64,000 nt of DNA from Thalassospira lucentensis (GCF_001613805.1 NZ_LPVY01000005.1:476686-540685), one strand, 5' to 3'. Counted from the stretch's first letter, positions 7,256 through 17,112 are shown. Notes: generated by a model from the letters alone, not told the origin. Program-made: numbers and translations.

Positions 7256-9625
7256 CTATTTCCGGCGTTCCATTGCGGCCTTGAGAGCCGCGGCCATGGC
7301 ACCACCGTCATTTCCGGTATTGCCCTGACCGCCTTGATGATTTCCGCCGCGTTGCGGGTTGTGCCGCCCGGTGTTTGTGCGTGCCTGATGGCCGGGATTG
7401 CTTTGATTGCCACGGGACTCGGTACGCTTTTCACGGGTGCCTTCATAATCCGGGGCCGATTTCATCGACAGACCGATACGTTTGCGCGGCGCATCGACTT
7501 CCATGACGGTAACCGACACGATCTGTCCCGCCTTGACGACTTCACGCGGGTCGGAAACGAATTTGTCGGCCAGTTGCGAAATATGAACCAGCCCGTCCTG
7601 ATGGACACCGATATCCACAAATGCCCCGAAATTGGTGACGTTGGTGACGGTACCTTCAAGTTTCATACCTGTCTTGAGGTCCTTGATCTCGTTCACGCCA
7701 TCGGTAAATTTCGCGGTCTTGAATTCCGGGCGCGGATCACGGCCAGGTTTATCAAGTTCGGCCAGAATGTCGCGGATGGTCGGGACGCCGAACACATCAT
7801 CGGCATAATCATCCGGGCGCAGCGTTTTGATAAATGGCGAGTCGCCAATCAGGTCTGCCAGCGGTTTGTTGGAACGCGTGCTGATGCGTTCCACCAGTTT
7901 ATAGGCTTCCGGATGCACCGCCGATGCATCCAGCGGGTTTTCACCGCCGCGGATGCGCAGGAAGCCGGCACATTGTTCGAACGCTTTGGGGCCAAGGCGT
8001 TCGACCTTGCGCAAATCGGTACGCGAACGGAACGCGCCGTTGATATCGCGATAGCCGACAATATTGCGCGCCAGTGTTTCCGAAAGTCCGGCAACACGGG
8101 TCAGCAACGGAATAGACGCGGTATTAAGGTCAACACCCACACCGTTCACGCAATCCTCGACCACAGCATCGAGCGATTTGGCCAGTTTGGTTTCCGATAC
8201 GTCGTGCTGATACTGCCCGACACCAATGGATTTTGGTTCGATCTTCACCAGTTCTGCCAACGGGTCCTGCAGGCGGCGCGCGATGGATACCGCCCCACGC
8301 AGCGACACATCCAGATCCGGGAATTCCTCGGCGGCAAATTGTGACGCGGAATAAATCGATGCACCGGACTCGTTGACAATGACCTTGGTTGCCTTAAGAG
8401 CCGGGAAGCGTTTGAGTAACTGACCAGCAAGCTCATCGGTTTCACGCGAATAGGTGCCATTGCCAATGGCGATCAGTTCGATCTTGTGGCGTGCTGCTAG
8501 GGCCGCCAGCGTATTCAGCGCCCCTTCGACGTCATTGCGCGGCTGGAACGGGTAAACGGTTGCGGTATCAACCATCTTGCCGGTGGCATCAATCACGGCA
8601 ACCTTAACACCGGTACGGACCCCCGGATCAAGACCCATGGTGGCCTTCTGCCCGGCAGGTGCGGCAAGCAGCAGGTCCTTGAGGTTATCGGCAAAGACCT
8701 TGATCGCGTCTTCCTCGGCGCGGTCACGAAGCGTGCCGAACAGGTCAAGTTCGATGGATAGCGACAATTTGACCCGCCAGGTCCAGCGAACCGTATCGAC
8801 CAGCCATTTATCCGCGGCACGGCCACGATCCGCAATACCGACATGGGCGGAAATCATGATCTCGGCCCGGCCCTGCTCGGCCCGGGGGCGGTCTTCGTCG
8901 GCGGCACCCAGGGTCAGTTTAAGTTGCAGGATGTTTTCGTTGCGGCCTCTGAACAGGGCCAAGGCGCGATGCGACGGGCAGGTTTTGATTTTTTCGGAAT
9001 GTTCGAAATAGTCGGAAAACTTGGCACCTTCGGCCTGTTTGCCATCAATCACGCTGGCGCTGATTTCGCCGTCATTCCACAAAAGATCACGCAGTTTGGC
9101 GACCAGATCGGCATCCTCGGCAAAGCGCTCCATCAGGATTTGACGGGCACCATCAAGGGCGGCCTTGGTATCTTCGACGCCTTTTTCGGCATCGACGTAT
9201 TTGGCAGCTTCGGTTTCCGGATCAAGGTTCGGATTGCCATACAGATCATCTGCCAGCGGCTCCAGCCCGGCCTCGCGGGCAATCTGGGCCTTGGTGCGGC
9301 GCTTTTTCTTATAGGGCAGGTACAAATCTTCAAGGCGGGTTTTGGTATCTGCCTCGTTGATGGCCTTTTCCAGTTCCGGCGTCAGTTTTTCCTGTTCGCG
9401 GATGCTTTCAAGCACGCTTGAACGGCGTTCTTCAAGCTCGGTCAGATAGCGCAGGCGTTCTTCCAGCGTACGAAGTTGGGTATCATCAAGACCGCCAGTT
9501 TTTTCTTTGCGGTAACGGGCGATGAATGGAACGGTTGACCCTTCATTGAGCATCTCGATGGTGGCAATGACCTGTTCGGGTCTAACCGAAAGCTCTTCGG
9601 CGATACGCTGGGGAATTGGACGCAT
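7256..9625 (-). CDS. tex: Tex family RNA-binding transcription accessory protein
   Basis: A 789-residue Tex protein with the full domain order: N-terminal helical domain ([20 protein letters not shown]), YqgF/RNase H-like domain ([20 protein letters not shown], about 330-350), helix-hairpin-helix repeats ([39 protein letters not shown]) and an S1 domain near residues 640-715 ([20 protein letters not shown]). The C-terminal tail after S1 is rich in Gly, Asn, Gln and Arg, an extension typical of disordered RNA-binding tails. Tex proteins bind nucleic acid and influence transcription and, in pathogens, toxin expression. ATG 9625 is chosen for AAGGAGAAACC just upstream; the frame continues 16 codons further. 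Confidence 0.95.
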   Translation of the reverse strand: MRPIPQRIAEELSVRPEQVIATIEMLNEGSTVPFIARYRKEKTGGLDDTQLRTLEERLRYLTELEERRSSVLESIREQEKLTPELEKAINEADTKTRLEDLYLPYKKKRRTKAQIAREAGLEPLADDLYGNPNLDPETEAAKYVDAEKGVEDTKAALDGARQILMERFAEDADLVAKLRDLLWNDGEISASVIDGKQAEGAKFSDYFEHSEKIKTCPSHRALALFRGRNENILQLKLTLGAADEDRPRAEQGRAEIMISAHVGIADRGRAADKWLVDTVRWTWRVKLSLSIELDLFGTLRDRAEEDAIKVFADNLKDLLLAAPAGQKATMGLDPGVRTGVKVAVIDATGKMVDTATVYPFQPRNDVEGALNTLAALAARHKIELIAIGNGTYSRETDELAGQLLKRFPALKATKVIVNESGASIYSASQFAAEEFPDLDVSLRGAVSIARRLQDPLAELVKIEPKSIGVGQYQHDVSETKLAKSLDAVVEDCVNGVGVDLNTASIPLLTRVAGLSETLARNIVGYRDINGAFRSRTDLRKVERLGPKAFEQCAGFLRIRGGENPLDASAVHPEAYKLVERISTRSNKPLADLIGDSPFIKTLRPDDYADDVFGVPTIRDILAELDKPGRDPRPEFKTAKFTDGVNEIKDLKTGMKLEGTVTNVTNFGAFVDIGVHQDGLVHISQLADKFVSDPREVVKAGQIVSVTVMEVDAPRKRIGLSMKSAPDYEGTREKRTESRGNQSNPGHQARTNTGRHNPQRGGNHQGGQGNTGNDGGAMAAALKAAMERRK

Positions 9626-9858
9626 GGTTTCTCCTTGGTTTGCTCGTCTGCCTGAAATAGCGGCTTTGTCCACCTACGAAAAGGGTATGTTTGTCCAAAT
9701 TTCTGACAAAGCTTGGATCAGGATTCAGCTTTTGATTCCAGTGGTCTGAAATCCCTGGGGTTTGTGTGGGTTAACTTGGTCAGTATGAAGCTTGCCGATT
9801 TCCTATCAGGACGGTATTGCTGTGCTAAGCACAGATCCGAAATTCAGGTGAAAAGTTA

Positions 9859-10620
9859 ATGTCGGGCACCGAGAGCTACAAAAACGTATATAACGATGAT
9901 TTCTTCGCCTATACGTCCGGGATTTCTTGGAAATCAGCACAAAGGGTTGTGCCCGTTTTCAGGGAACTGCTGCCGTTCTGTCAAAGCGTTGCTGACTTTG
10001 GCTGTGCAGAGGGAGTTTGGCTTAAATGCTGGATGAGGAATGGAGTTGAAGATGTTGTCGGTGTTGACGGCGACTACATTGATAAGAATGCGCTTCATAT
10101 TCCAAAAGAAAAGTTTTTTGCCTTTAATCTGGACGAGGCAGTAGATCTCGGACGTCGATTTGATGTTGTATGCAGTCTCGAAGTTGCCGAACATCTCAGC
10201 CCGGAGTGCTCTCGCCAATTCGTGCAATCCCTGACACGACATTCTGACATTGTGATATTTTCCGCTGCTCCTCCGGGGCAGGGTGGTGAGTTTCACATGA
10301 ACGAGAGGGAATACGATGAATGGCGGGGATTCTTCTTGGAGGAAGGGTACGAGGCCTATGATTGCATCCGTCCAAAACTGCAATCCTTTCAGGATGTCTC
10401 GTTCTGGTATCGCTACAATATCGTTTTATATGTGAGGAAAGATAAGGCAGACCAATTGTCAGAACTCATTAAAACGACCAAAGTTGGAGTGGATGCGAAG
10501 ATTCTTGATGTCGCACCACCGATTTTCAAACTTAGAAAGTTTATTGTTAAATTTATTCCCTATACTCTGCAGAATAAATTAGCTGCGTTGAAATCTAAAC
10601 TTCGAAGCATTGCAGGATAA
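9859..10620 (+). CDS. Class I SAM-dependent methyltransferase
   Basis: A 253-residue protein with SAM-binding motif I VADFGCAEG (44-52), an acidic motif II residue in VVGVDGDY, and DVVCSLEVAEHLSP, the common motif III/IV of UbiG/BioC-like methyltransferases. FSAAPPGQGGEFHMNERE resembles methyltransferases acting on sugars or lipids in polysaccharide loci, but the substrate is unknown. The C-terminal ~60 residues are lysine-rich and basic. AGGTGA lies before the ATG, and a TGTGCT-A-AGCACA palindrome (9821-9833) stands upstream. The base composition is lower in GC than tex and the genes downstream, especially at the 3' end, suggesting a later arrival. It ends one base before sdhAF4. Confidence 0.75.
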   Translation: MSGTESYKNVYNDDFFAYTSGISWKSAQRVVPVFRELLPFCQSVADFGCAEGVWLKCWMRNGVEDVVGVDGDYIDKNALHIPKEKFFAFNLDEAVDLGRRFDVVCSLEVAEHLSPECSRQFVQSLTRHSDIVIFSAAPPGQGGEFHMNEREYDEWRGFFLEEGYEAYDCIRPKLQSFQDVSFWYRYNIVLYVRKDKADQLSELIKTTKVGVDAKILDVAPPIFKLRKFIVKFIPYTLQNKLAALKSKLRSIAG

Positions 10621-10621
10621 A

Positions 10622-10882
10622 ATGGCTGGAAAGTTCCGCGAAACCGTCATTCACGAGGTGCCAAAAGAAAAGGCCGAACCGAAAACCTCGGAAGAAAAGA
10701 ACGAAGCCATTGCCGGTGCAGACATGGCACCTGTTCTGTCACAGGATGCAATCAATGCGCTGGCCGAAGCCAAGGCCGCTAAGGAAGCTGCCGCCAAGGC
10801 GCGCGAAATCGGGGGGCCCAAAGGCCCCGAGCCAACCCGCTTTGGCGATTGGGAAAACAAGGGCCGCTGCATCGATTTTTAA
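10622..10882 (+). CDS. DUF1674 protein, succinate dehydrogenase assembly factor 4 homologue
   Basis: An 86-residue protein ending in the family hallmark GGPKGPEPTRFGDW followed by KGRCIDF. This is the DUF1674 / SdhAF4 family. The mitochondrial homologue binds flavinylated SdhA and aids assembly of succinate dehydrogenase. The middle is a charged Ala/Lys/Glu-rich helix with no conserved motif. The ATG at 10622 is one base after the methyltransferase stop, with AGGA only four bases before it, inside the end of that gene. The close fit implies translation coupled to the methyltransferase or a promoter inside it. Confidence 0.85.
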   Translation: MAGKFRETVIHEVPKEKAEPKTSEEKNEAIAGADMAPVLSQDAINALAEAKAAKEAAAKAREIGGPKGPEPTRFGDWENKGRCIDF

Positions 10883-10888
10883 TCGACC

Positions 10889-11200
10889 TTATACGTCGGA
10901 TAAGGATGTCGGCTGATAATGCGTGCGCAATGTGCGGATGTCGCGTTTTGCCTGGGTCACAAGGCCGGTTGTCTGGATAAGTGCATTTAGTTCACGCAAA
11001 ACGATGGCGTGGGCCATCCCGAACAATCGGGCGAATGTTTTGCTGTCACGGGCGATATCCTGTCGGGCGGCGACCAGAATTGCCCCCTGAACCGGACTGA
11101 GTTCCGGGTTGCTGGCCAAAGTGCGTTCGACCAGATGCAGAAAATGTGCTGCATCTGGTGCGTTATCTTTTTTCCCATGATTTTGGAGCGGGGCACTCAC
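10889..11200 (-). CDS. Small winged-helix-like protein co-translated with the YdeP-type oxidoreductase
   Basis: A 103-residue protein without a sure family. The stretch KTFARLFGMAHAIVLRELNA then LIQTTGLVTQAKRDIRTLRT has the spacing of a MarR-type winged helix: helix-turn-recognition helix, then a wing with basic residues. That reading is inference from pattern only. The start is GTG at 11200, overlapping the stop of the upstream oxidoreductase gene by four bases (GTGA), so the two are translationally coupled. If it binds DNA, the palindrome upstream of the oxidoreductase is the obvious target and the pair would be autoregulated. Alternatives are a maturation or accessory protein for the molybdoenzyme. 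Confidence 0.55.
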   Translation of the reverse strand: MSAPLQNHGKKDNAPDAAHFLHLVERTLASNPELSPVQGAILVAARQDIARDSKTFARLFGMAHAIVLRELNALIQTTGLVTQAKRDIRTLRTHYQPTSLSDV

Positions 11201-13509
11201 GCGGATTTTTCCGTGCGAAATGACACCATGATCGATTTGGATGTCGGTGTGTCGCTTTGATCACCGGCACTGCCAAGCGGCACCAGAACGTTCAGTTCCG
11301 GGTAATAGCCCGCGACACTGCCGCGCGGAATGTCATAGGACACAAACCGGAAATCATTGGCGATCCGTTCGATCCCGTCATCATATTCGCAAATTACGTC
11401 AACACGGTCGCCGGACCGGGCATTCAGCATGGCCAGATCATCGGGATGGATAAAGATGACCTTGCGTTCGCCGTAAACCCCGCGATAGCGATCATCAAGG
11501 CCGTAAACGGTCGTATTGTACTGGTCGTGTGACCGGAATGTCTGCAAGGCAAATTGCGATCTGCCGCCATCGGCCTTCTGGTTCTGACGGGCCTGTTGGT
11601 GGACTGTCTGACGGGGCAGGGCGGTACTGGCAAATGTTGCCTTGCCGCTTGGGGTGTTCCATTCCCGATGGGCGGCATCATTGCGCAGATGGAAACCACG
11701 TGGCTTGCGAAGGCGCGTGTTGTAATCGGCAAAGCCCGGAATGGTTGCTTCGATATGGCTGCGGATGCGTTCGTAATCATCGGCAAGGCTTGCCCAGGAT
11801 ACCACATTGCTTCCAACCGTTGCCTCGGCAATGCCAGCGACAATCGCAACCTCGGACAGAAGATGCGGCGATGCCGGGCGGTTAATACCCGCCGATCCGT
11901 GCACCATGCTCATTGAATCTTCGACACTGACCACCTGTGACTGACCTTGGGAATTAAGGTCAATCTCGGTCCGGCCCAGACAGGGAAGGATAAAGGCAGT
12001 TTCGCCGGGCATTAGGTGCGAATGATTGGGTTTGGTCGCGATATTGACGGTGAGACGAAGGCTTTTCATCGCCTTTTCGACAAGGGCGCTATCAGGGGTC
12101 GCACGGGCAAAGTTCCCGCCCAACCCGATAAAGGCCTTGGCACTGCCATCAAGCATCGCACCGATGGCAGCCAGAACATTGTGACCGTGATTGCGCGGAG
12201 CCGTGAAACCGAATTCCTTTTCCAAGGCATCAAGGAAGGCGTCGGACGGTTTTTCATTGATGCCCACCGTGCGGTCGCCCTGCACATTTGAATGTCCGCG
12301 CACCGGACACAAACCAGCGCCCGGCTTGCCGATATTGCCGCGCAGGAACATGAAATTGGCAATTTCACGAATGGTTGGCACGGAATGAAGATGCTGGGTG
12401 ATACCCATCGCCCAGGTGCAAATGACACGTTCAGAAGACAGATAGACAGCGGCCGCCTGCTTGATCTCCTGTCGGCTCAGGCCCGACTGGTCTTCGATTT
12501 CCGACCAGCTGGTGGCATTGACCGCGGCCCGGTATTCGCGCAGTCCGTCGCAATGCTCATTGAGGAAGGCGTGATCAAGCACAGATGGCGCGCCCTTGGC
12601 GGTGGCTTCGTCATCAGCGGCAAAGATCGCTTTGCTCATACCCCGGACGGCGGCCATATCCCCACCCAGGCAGGGTTGGAAATAGTAGCTGGCGATTTCG
12701 GTCGAACCGCCATGCAGCATTTCAAGTTTGTCCTGCGGGTCGGAAAACCGTTCAAGCCCGCGTTCCCTGATCGGGTTAAAGACCACGATCTTTGCACCAC
12801 GCATTGCCGCCCGGCGCAAATCGCCCAGCATGCGCGGATGATTGGTACCCGGATTCTGTCCAAGGACGAAAATGGCATCGGCCTTTTCGAAATCCTCAAG
12901 AAGGACCGTACCTTTGCCCACACCGATTGCCTGACGCAAACCAACGCCGCTTGCTTCGTGGCACATGTTTGAACAATCAGGGAAATTGTTGGTGCCAAAG
13001 ATGCGCACAAAGAGCTGATAGAGATAAGCTGCCTCGTTGCTGGCACGACCTGATGTGTAAAACTCGGCCTGATCGGGGCTATCCAATCCTTTGAGGATGT
13101 CACCAATCTCGGCAAAGGCATCTTCCCATGCGACCGGCTGATAGGTATCGCTTTGACGGTCATAGCGCATCGGATGGGTGATGCGGCCGTTCAGTTCCAG
13201 CTCGTAATCGCTCAGTTTGCGGAGTTCGGTTACGGTATGCTTGGCAAAGAATGCCGGTGTCGCCCGCTTTTCGGTCGCTTCCCAGGAAACGGCTTTGACG
13301 CCGTTTTCGCAAAATTCAAAGGATGACCCGTGCTCGGGATCGCCCCAAGCACAACCCGGGCAATCAAAACCGTCAGGCTGATTGGCCTTAAGCATCGTGC
13401 GTGCACCGGTCAGGGGACTGCCGCTTTGCAATAATTGCTTACCGCAACTTTTCAGCGCACCCCAGCCACCAGCGGCCGATGATTTTTTTCCAATAAATAT
13501 CTCGTTCAT
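11197..13509 (-). CDS. FdhF/YdeP-family molybdopterin oxidoreductase
   Basis: A 770-residue cytoplasmic molybdopterin enzyme of the YdeP group. The N-terminus has FDCPGCAWGD; the central fold has FYTSGRASNEAAYLYQLFVR, FGTNNFPDCSNMCHEASGVG, FVLGQNPGTNHPRMLGDLRR and VICTWAMGITQHLHS. The C-terminal domain (GDRVDVICEYDDGIERIAND) is the molydopterin dinucleotide-binding beta-barrel. It lacks the four-Cys N-terminal [4Fe-4S] motif of true formate dehydrogenases, as usual for YdeP. The substrate is unknown; E. coli YdeP is linked to acid resistance, and other homologues are annotated as formate dehydrogenase-like. The start is ATG with no strong Shine-Dalgarno. It is followed by the overlapping winged-helix-like gene. 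Confidence 0.85.
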   Translation of the reverse strand: MNEIFIGKKSSAAGGWGALKSCGKQLLQSGSPLTGARTMLKANQPDGFDCPGCAWGDPEHGSSFEFCENGVKAVSWEATEKRATPAFFAKHTVTELRKLSDYELELNGRITHPMRYDRQSDTYQPVAWEDAFAEIGDILKGLDSPDQAEFYTSGRASNEAAYLYQLFVRIFGTNNFPDCSNMCHEASGVGLRQAIGVGKGTVLLEDFEKADAIFVLGQNPGTNHPRMLGDLRRAAMRGAKIVVFNPIRERGLERFSDPQDKLEMLHGGSTEIASYYFQPCLGGDMAAVRGMSKAIFAADDEATAKGAPSVLDHAFLNEHCDGLREYRAAVNATSWSEIEDQSGLSRQEIKQAAAVYLSSERVICTWAMGITQHLHSVPTIREIANFMFLRGNIGKPGAGLCPVRGHSNVQGDRTVGINEKPSDAFLDALEKEFGFTAPRNHGHNVLAAIGAMLDGSAKAFIGLGGNFARATPDSALVEKAMKSLRLTVNIATKPNHSHLMPGETAFILPCLGRTEIDLNSQGQSQVVSVEDSMSMVHGSAGINRPASPHLLSEVAIVAGIAEATVGSNVVSWASLADDYERIRSHIEATIPGFADYNTRLRKPRGFHLRNDAAHREWNTPSGKATFASTALPRQTVHQQARQNQKADGGRSQFALQTFRSHDQYNTTVYGLDDRYRGVYGERKVIFIHPDDLAMLNARSGDRVDVICEYDDGIERIANDFRFVSYDIPRGSVAGYYPELNVLVPLGSAGDQSDTPTSKSIMVSFRTEKSA

Positions 13510-13535
13510 GTCGGCATCTATTTGCCAGATCGGAA

Positions 13536-13560
13536 ATTAGGTCAAGTATGCAGACCTAAT
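13536..13560. promoter_or_regulatory. 25-bp perfect inverted repeat upstream of the YdeP-type gene
   Basis: Perfect arms ATTAGGTC-N9-GACCTAAT, 27 bases before the oxidoreductase start. The geometry suits a dimeric winged-helix repressor. There is no T-tract, so it is not a terminator. The cognate protein could be the winged-helix-like product of the same operon (inference). Confidence 0.6.
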
Positions 13561-13622
13561 GGGGTGATAGAAAAAATTTATCAAACAGATCGGGCGATGA
13601 TTTGAATGTGTTCAAAATGCAA

Positions 13623-13657
13623 TCGGGGCCGGAACCAATGGATGGTTCCGGCCCCGA
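13623..13657 (-). terminator. Strong hairpin downstream of rpe
   Basis: Perfect 14-bp stem TCGGGGCCGGAACC / GGTTCCGGCCCCGA with a 7-base loop, about 30 bases after the rpe stop. The T-rich stretch on the minus strand past it is weak (GATTGCATTTTG), while the plus-strand side has GTTTTT six bases away. It most likely ends the rsmB-rpe transcript. Confidence 0.65.
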
Positions 13658-13686
13658 GCCGTTTTTAGCAATGCTGTAAAGGCAGA

Positions 13687-14355
13687 TTATGCGCCGCGGA
13701 TTGCCTTGATATTGTTGGCATATTCCGACGGGCCGCCTTTGAAGGTTGCTGATCCGGCTACCAGAACATTGGCACCTGCCGCGATCACCTGTGGGGCGAT
13801 TTCCGGGTTCACGCCGCCATCGACTTCAAGGTCGATATCACGACCGGTCGCATCGATCATCTTGCGGATGCGTTTGATTTTTTCAAGCTGGCTTGGAATG
13901 AATTTCTGGCCGCCAAAGCCGGGGTTCACGGTCATGACCAGCACCAGATCAACCATGTCCATGACATATTCGATCACGCTTTCCGGCGTTGACGGGTTCA
14001 GCGACACACCGGCTTTCTTGCCAAGCGACTTGATCAGCTGAAGCGACCGATGCAGATGCGGGCCTGCTTCGGCATGGATGGTGATGATGTCGGAACCGGC
14101 ATTCGCGAAAGCTTCGATATAGGGATCGACCGGTGCGATCATCAGATGAACGTCAAACACCTTGTCGCTATGGGGGCGCAGTGCCTTGACCACATCCGGA
14201 CCGATGGTGATGTTGGGCACGTAATGGCCGTCCATGACATCGATGTGTATGTAGTCTGCGCCGGCGGCATCAACTGCACGGACATCAACGCCCAACTGGG
14301 CGAAATCGGCGGAAAGGATCGAAGGTGCGATTTTAATGGCGTTTGATGCGGTCAT
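13687..14355 (-). CDS. rpe: Ribulose-phosphate 3-epimerase
   Basis: A 222-residue TIM-barrel epimerase interconverting ribulose 5-phosphate and xylulose 5-phosphate (pentose phosphate pathway). The signatures are [16 protein letters not shown] at the N-terminus, [17 protein letters not shown] (metal-binding His and catalytic Asp), [23 protein letters not shown] and [10 protein letters not shown] with the second catalytic Asp. The start at ATG 14355 gives the usual family N-terminus; the frame is open 26 codons upstream but that extension is not family-like. It follows rsmB on the same strand by about 126 bases. Confidence 0.96.
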   Translation of the reverse strand: MTASNAIKIAPSILSADFAQLGVDVRAVDAAGADYIHIDVMDGHYVPNITIGPDVVKALRPHSDKVFDVHLMIAPVDPYIEAFANAGSDIITIHAEAGPHLHRSLQLIKSLGKKAGVSLNPSTPESVIEYVMDMVDLVLVMTVNPGFGGQKFIPSQLEKIKRIRKMIDATGRDIDLEVDGGVNPEIAPQVIAAGANVLVAGSATFKGGPSEYANNIKAIRGA

Positions 14356-14481
14356 GGCGCGGCAAAGGTCCTGAAGCGGGTTGGGATATGGGAATTTCGC
14401 GGTTCTCATACCCCAAAAACGCGGTCCTGTCACCCAACCGGCGCGAATGGCAGCCCTGTCATGTTCCGAGGCAGGTCCTGA

Positions 14482-15819
14482 TCAGGATTTCTTGACCAGC
14501 CGCGCACAGAAGAAGCCATCAATCCCGCCATATTCCCGCATATGAAGCGGCAGGATGCGAAGCTCTCCGGCATCGTTGATCGCCTCACTCCAGCCACCCA
14601 GTTCATCGGCCGTAATCGGTTTGCGTTCGTAATTCGGGTGGTCGGCCAGGAACGATTTGACCTGATGCTCGCCCTCTTCGGGTTGCAGCGAACAGGTGCA
14701 ATAGATCAGTTCGCCGCCAACATTCAGAAGCTTGTCAGCCTGATTGAGCAGCTTGGTCTGAATCGGCAGAAGCGATCGCATCAGTTTGTCGTTCTGACGC
14801 AGCAGAATGTCCGGATGGCGGCGAATGGTGCCGGTTGCCGAACAGGGGGCATCAAGCAAGACCGCATCGGCACGAGGCGTATCGGGTGCGAGATCGGTGG
14901 CATCCCCGATAACAACGGCGGCACCGAGTTCAACACGCTCCAGGTTTTCATAGACGCGTTTCAGGCGGCCTTCGGATTTATCAACGGCAATGGCCTGTGC
15001 ACCGAAAGCCGCCAGCTGCATGGTTTTTCCACCCGGTGCGGCGCAGAGGTCATAAATGGTTTTGCCCTTGTGCGCCGAAAACAGTTTGGCCGGGATTGAG
15101 GCAGCCGCGTCCTGTACCCACCATTTTCCGTCTTTATAGCCCGGCAGGTTGCGGATGCGACGCCCGCCTTCAAGCCGGACCGTACCGGTCGGCAGGACGA
15201 TACCGTCCATTTTTTCCGCCCATTCGGCGGCCTCGGCCGGGTCTTTGATCGAAAGGTCAAGCATGGCATAGCCAAGGCTTGCCTGTGCAATACCCTGAGC
15301 CACGTCGGCGCCATAGGCCTTTTTCCACGATCCGCGCAGCCATGCCGGAACGTTCAATTGCCAGTCTTCGACATTTTCAGGCCATTCAAATCCGTCGCGC
15401 TGCAAGCCGCGCAAAACGGCATTGATCAGTTTGGTGTACCGATGAAGCCCGGCATCGCGCGCCAGATTAACCGTGCTGTCAACAGCACCGTGATCGGCTG
15501 TATCCATGAAAAACAGCTGGGCAACACCCAGACGTAGGATATTGGTCAGTCGTGCGGCGGTGCGATCTTGTGGCGGGTGATAGCGTGGGGCGAGCATGGC
15601 ATCAATTTCACCGAGATGGCGCAATGTCGTACCTAGCACTTGGCGCAAAAAATTGCGATCCAGTGACGGCAGGCCATAACCATGTTTTGACAGAAGCTCG
15701 TCCAGTGTGACTTCCCCCCCGCGCAGTTCCTGCAGGGTTTTGAGCGCCAGCATCCGCGGATCGGGAAGATCGGCCGGTTGAGTATGGCGGTTATCCGTGC
15801 GAGCGCGGCGTTCTGTCAA
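14482..15819 (-). CDS. rsmB: 16S rRNA (cytosine-967-C5)-methyltransferase
   Basis: A 445-residue RsmB: an N-terminal NusB-like RNA-binding domain (residues ~20-150) and a C-terminal Rossmann methyltransferase. Motifs are IYDLCAAPGGKTMQLAAFG (SAM site), LLDAPCSATGTIRRHPD and YCTCSLQPEEGE; the second and third carry the two cysteines of m5C methyltransferases. The start appears to be TTG at 15819, with GGAGA eight bases before it; the next in-frame ATG (15753) would cut the first helix of the NusB domain. Confidence 0.93.
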   Translation of the reverse strand: MTERRARTDNRHTQPADLPDPRMLALKTLQELRGGEVTLDELLSKHGYGLPSLDRNFLRQVLGTTLRHLGEIDAMLAPRYHPPQDRTAARLTNILRLGVAQLFFMDTADHGAVDSTVNLARDAGLHRYTKLINAVLRGLQRDGFEWPENVEDWQLNVPAWLRGSWKKAYGADVAQGIAQASLGYAMLDLSIKDPAEAAEWAEKMDGIVLPTGTVRLEGGRRIRNLPGYKDGKWWVQDAAASIPAKLFSAHKGKTIYDLCAAPGGKTMQLAAFGAQAIAVDKSEGRLKRVYENLERVELGAAVVIGDATDLAPDTPRADAVLLDAPCSATGTIRRHPDILLRQNDKLMRSLLPIQTKLLNQADKLLNVGGELIYCTCSLQPEEGEHQVKSFLADHPNYERKPITADELGGWSEAINDAGELRILPLHMREYGGIDGFFCARLVKKS

Positions 15820-16007
15820 AAGGGTATCTCCAGTTTCGGGTTATGGCTTGTAAGTAAGCGCCCTTGATAGGGCTGTAAAGCACTTAACCGCAGGATTTCC
15901 AGCATGGCTGGCCTGCCTGATGTTTTCCAACGACATTGAAAAACCTTGCGATGGAGACGGGTGCCCGGTAATCCAGACGGATCATTCGAAAGAAACGGGC
16001 GACGCCG

Positions 16008-17021
16008 ATGTCATTTGCCGCACTTGCGATTTTTTCCGGCTGCTTCCTGATCGGCTCGATGTTGCTGACCTGGGCGGTGTTGCTTTATCTGCGGCGCAAG
16101 GCGATTCTTGATATGCCCAATCATCGTTCCAGTCACGCGGTGCCAACCCCGCGCGGTGGTGGATTGGCCGTGACGCCGCTTTTGGTGTTCATGGTCGGAG
16201 CGGTTTTTGTATGGTCGGGGAATGCTGATCTGCCTCAATGGGTCATGCTCGCCGCGGCTGCGGCGCTTGGCATGTTAAGCTGGTTTGATGATCGACATGA
16301 TCTGTCGCCCGCTATTCGTTTTGCCTGTCAGTTCGTTGCCGTGATCGTCGGTGTGTTCGCGATTGACAGTCCTGTCCTGCAAGGGTTGGTGCCAATGTGG
16401 CTGGATCGTATTCTGGTCGTTCTGGCTTGGGTCTGGTTCCTTAATCTGTTCAATTTCATGGACGGGATTGACGGCATTACCGGGGTAGAAGCGGGTTCGA
16501 TCGGACTGGGTATCTTTATTCTCGCACTTTTGGCTCCATTACCCGAATTTGTTGATCTTGGTTATATCGGGCTTGGCGTTCTGTCTATTATGACCGGTTT
16601 CCTGATCTGGAACTGGCACCCTGCGAAGCTGTTCTTGGGAGATGTCGGGTCCGTACCGCTGGGGTTCGTTCTGGGTTGGCTATTGCTGGAACTTGCTGCA
16701 CGCGGGGCGTGGATGCCAGCATTGATCCTGCCGTCATACTATCTGCTGGACGCGACTTTCACCCTTATCAAGCGGGGGCTTCGTGGCGAGAAGGTCTGGC
16801 AGGCACATCGCGAGCATTTCTATCAGCAGGCCACCCGGCGCGGTATGAGCCATGCACGGGTTTCGGCCCTGATTGCACTGGCAAATCTGGCGCTTATCAT
16901 CGTTATTTTTGTCCCGATGGATATCGTGGTATGGCTGCGTTTGATTCCTGCTGCGATGATACTGGCATTACTGATCGCGGAATTGGTGTTTTTGCCTGTC
17001 AGGGGTACGGAGCCGAAATAG
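16008..17021 (+). CDS. Polyprenyl-phosphate glycosyl-1-phosphate transferase (WecA/MraY superfamily)
   Basis: A 337-residue multi-pass membrane enzyme that moves a sugar-1-phosphate from a UDP-sugar to undecaprenyl phosphate, starting a surface polysaccharide. PNHRSSHAVPTPRGGGLA (about 37-54), WFDDRHDLSP with the paired Asp, NLFNFMDGIDGI, and FLGDVGSVPLGF are the conserved cytoplasmic loops with the Mg-binding and catalytic Asp residues. About ten hydrophobic segments are visible. It resembles the WecA / WbpL group more than MraY. The next gene, a CapD-type dehydratase, fits O-antigen or capsule precursor synthesis. The Shine-Dalgarno is weak. Confidence 0.88.
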   Translation: MSFAALAIFSGCFLIGSMLLTWAVLLYLRRKAILDMPNHRSSHAVPTPRGGGLAVTPLLVFMVGAVFVWSGNADLPQWVMLAAAAALGMLSWFDDRHDLSPAIRFACQFVAVIVGVFAIDSPVLQGLVPMWLDRILVVLAWVWFLNLFNFMDGIDGITGVEAGSIGLGIFILALLAPLPEFVDLGYIGLGVLSIMTGFLIWNWHPAKLFLGDVGSVPLGFVLGWLLLELAARGAWMPALILPSYYLLDATFTLIKRGLRGEKVWQAHREHFYQQATRRGMSHARVSALIALANLALIIVIFVPMDIVVWLRLIPAAMILALLIAELVFLPVRGTEPK

Positions 17022-17112
17022 TGTGAAAGCTATGCTCGTTCGGATAGCTTGACTTGTCACAGGCCGGACGCGAAAAGAAAATCCGTGCTCGTACCAAAGG
17101 GTTGCGGGTATT

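Noticed and set aside
12292..12972. 226-codon open frame opposite the YdeP-type gene
   Set aside because: Antisense to conserved molybdoenzyme motifs; no independent evidence.
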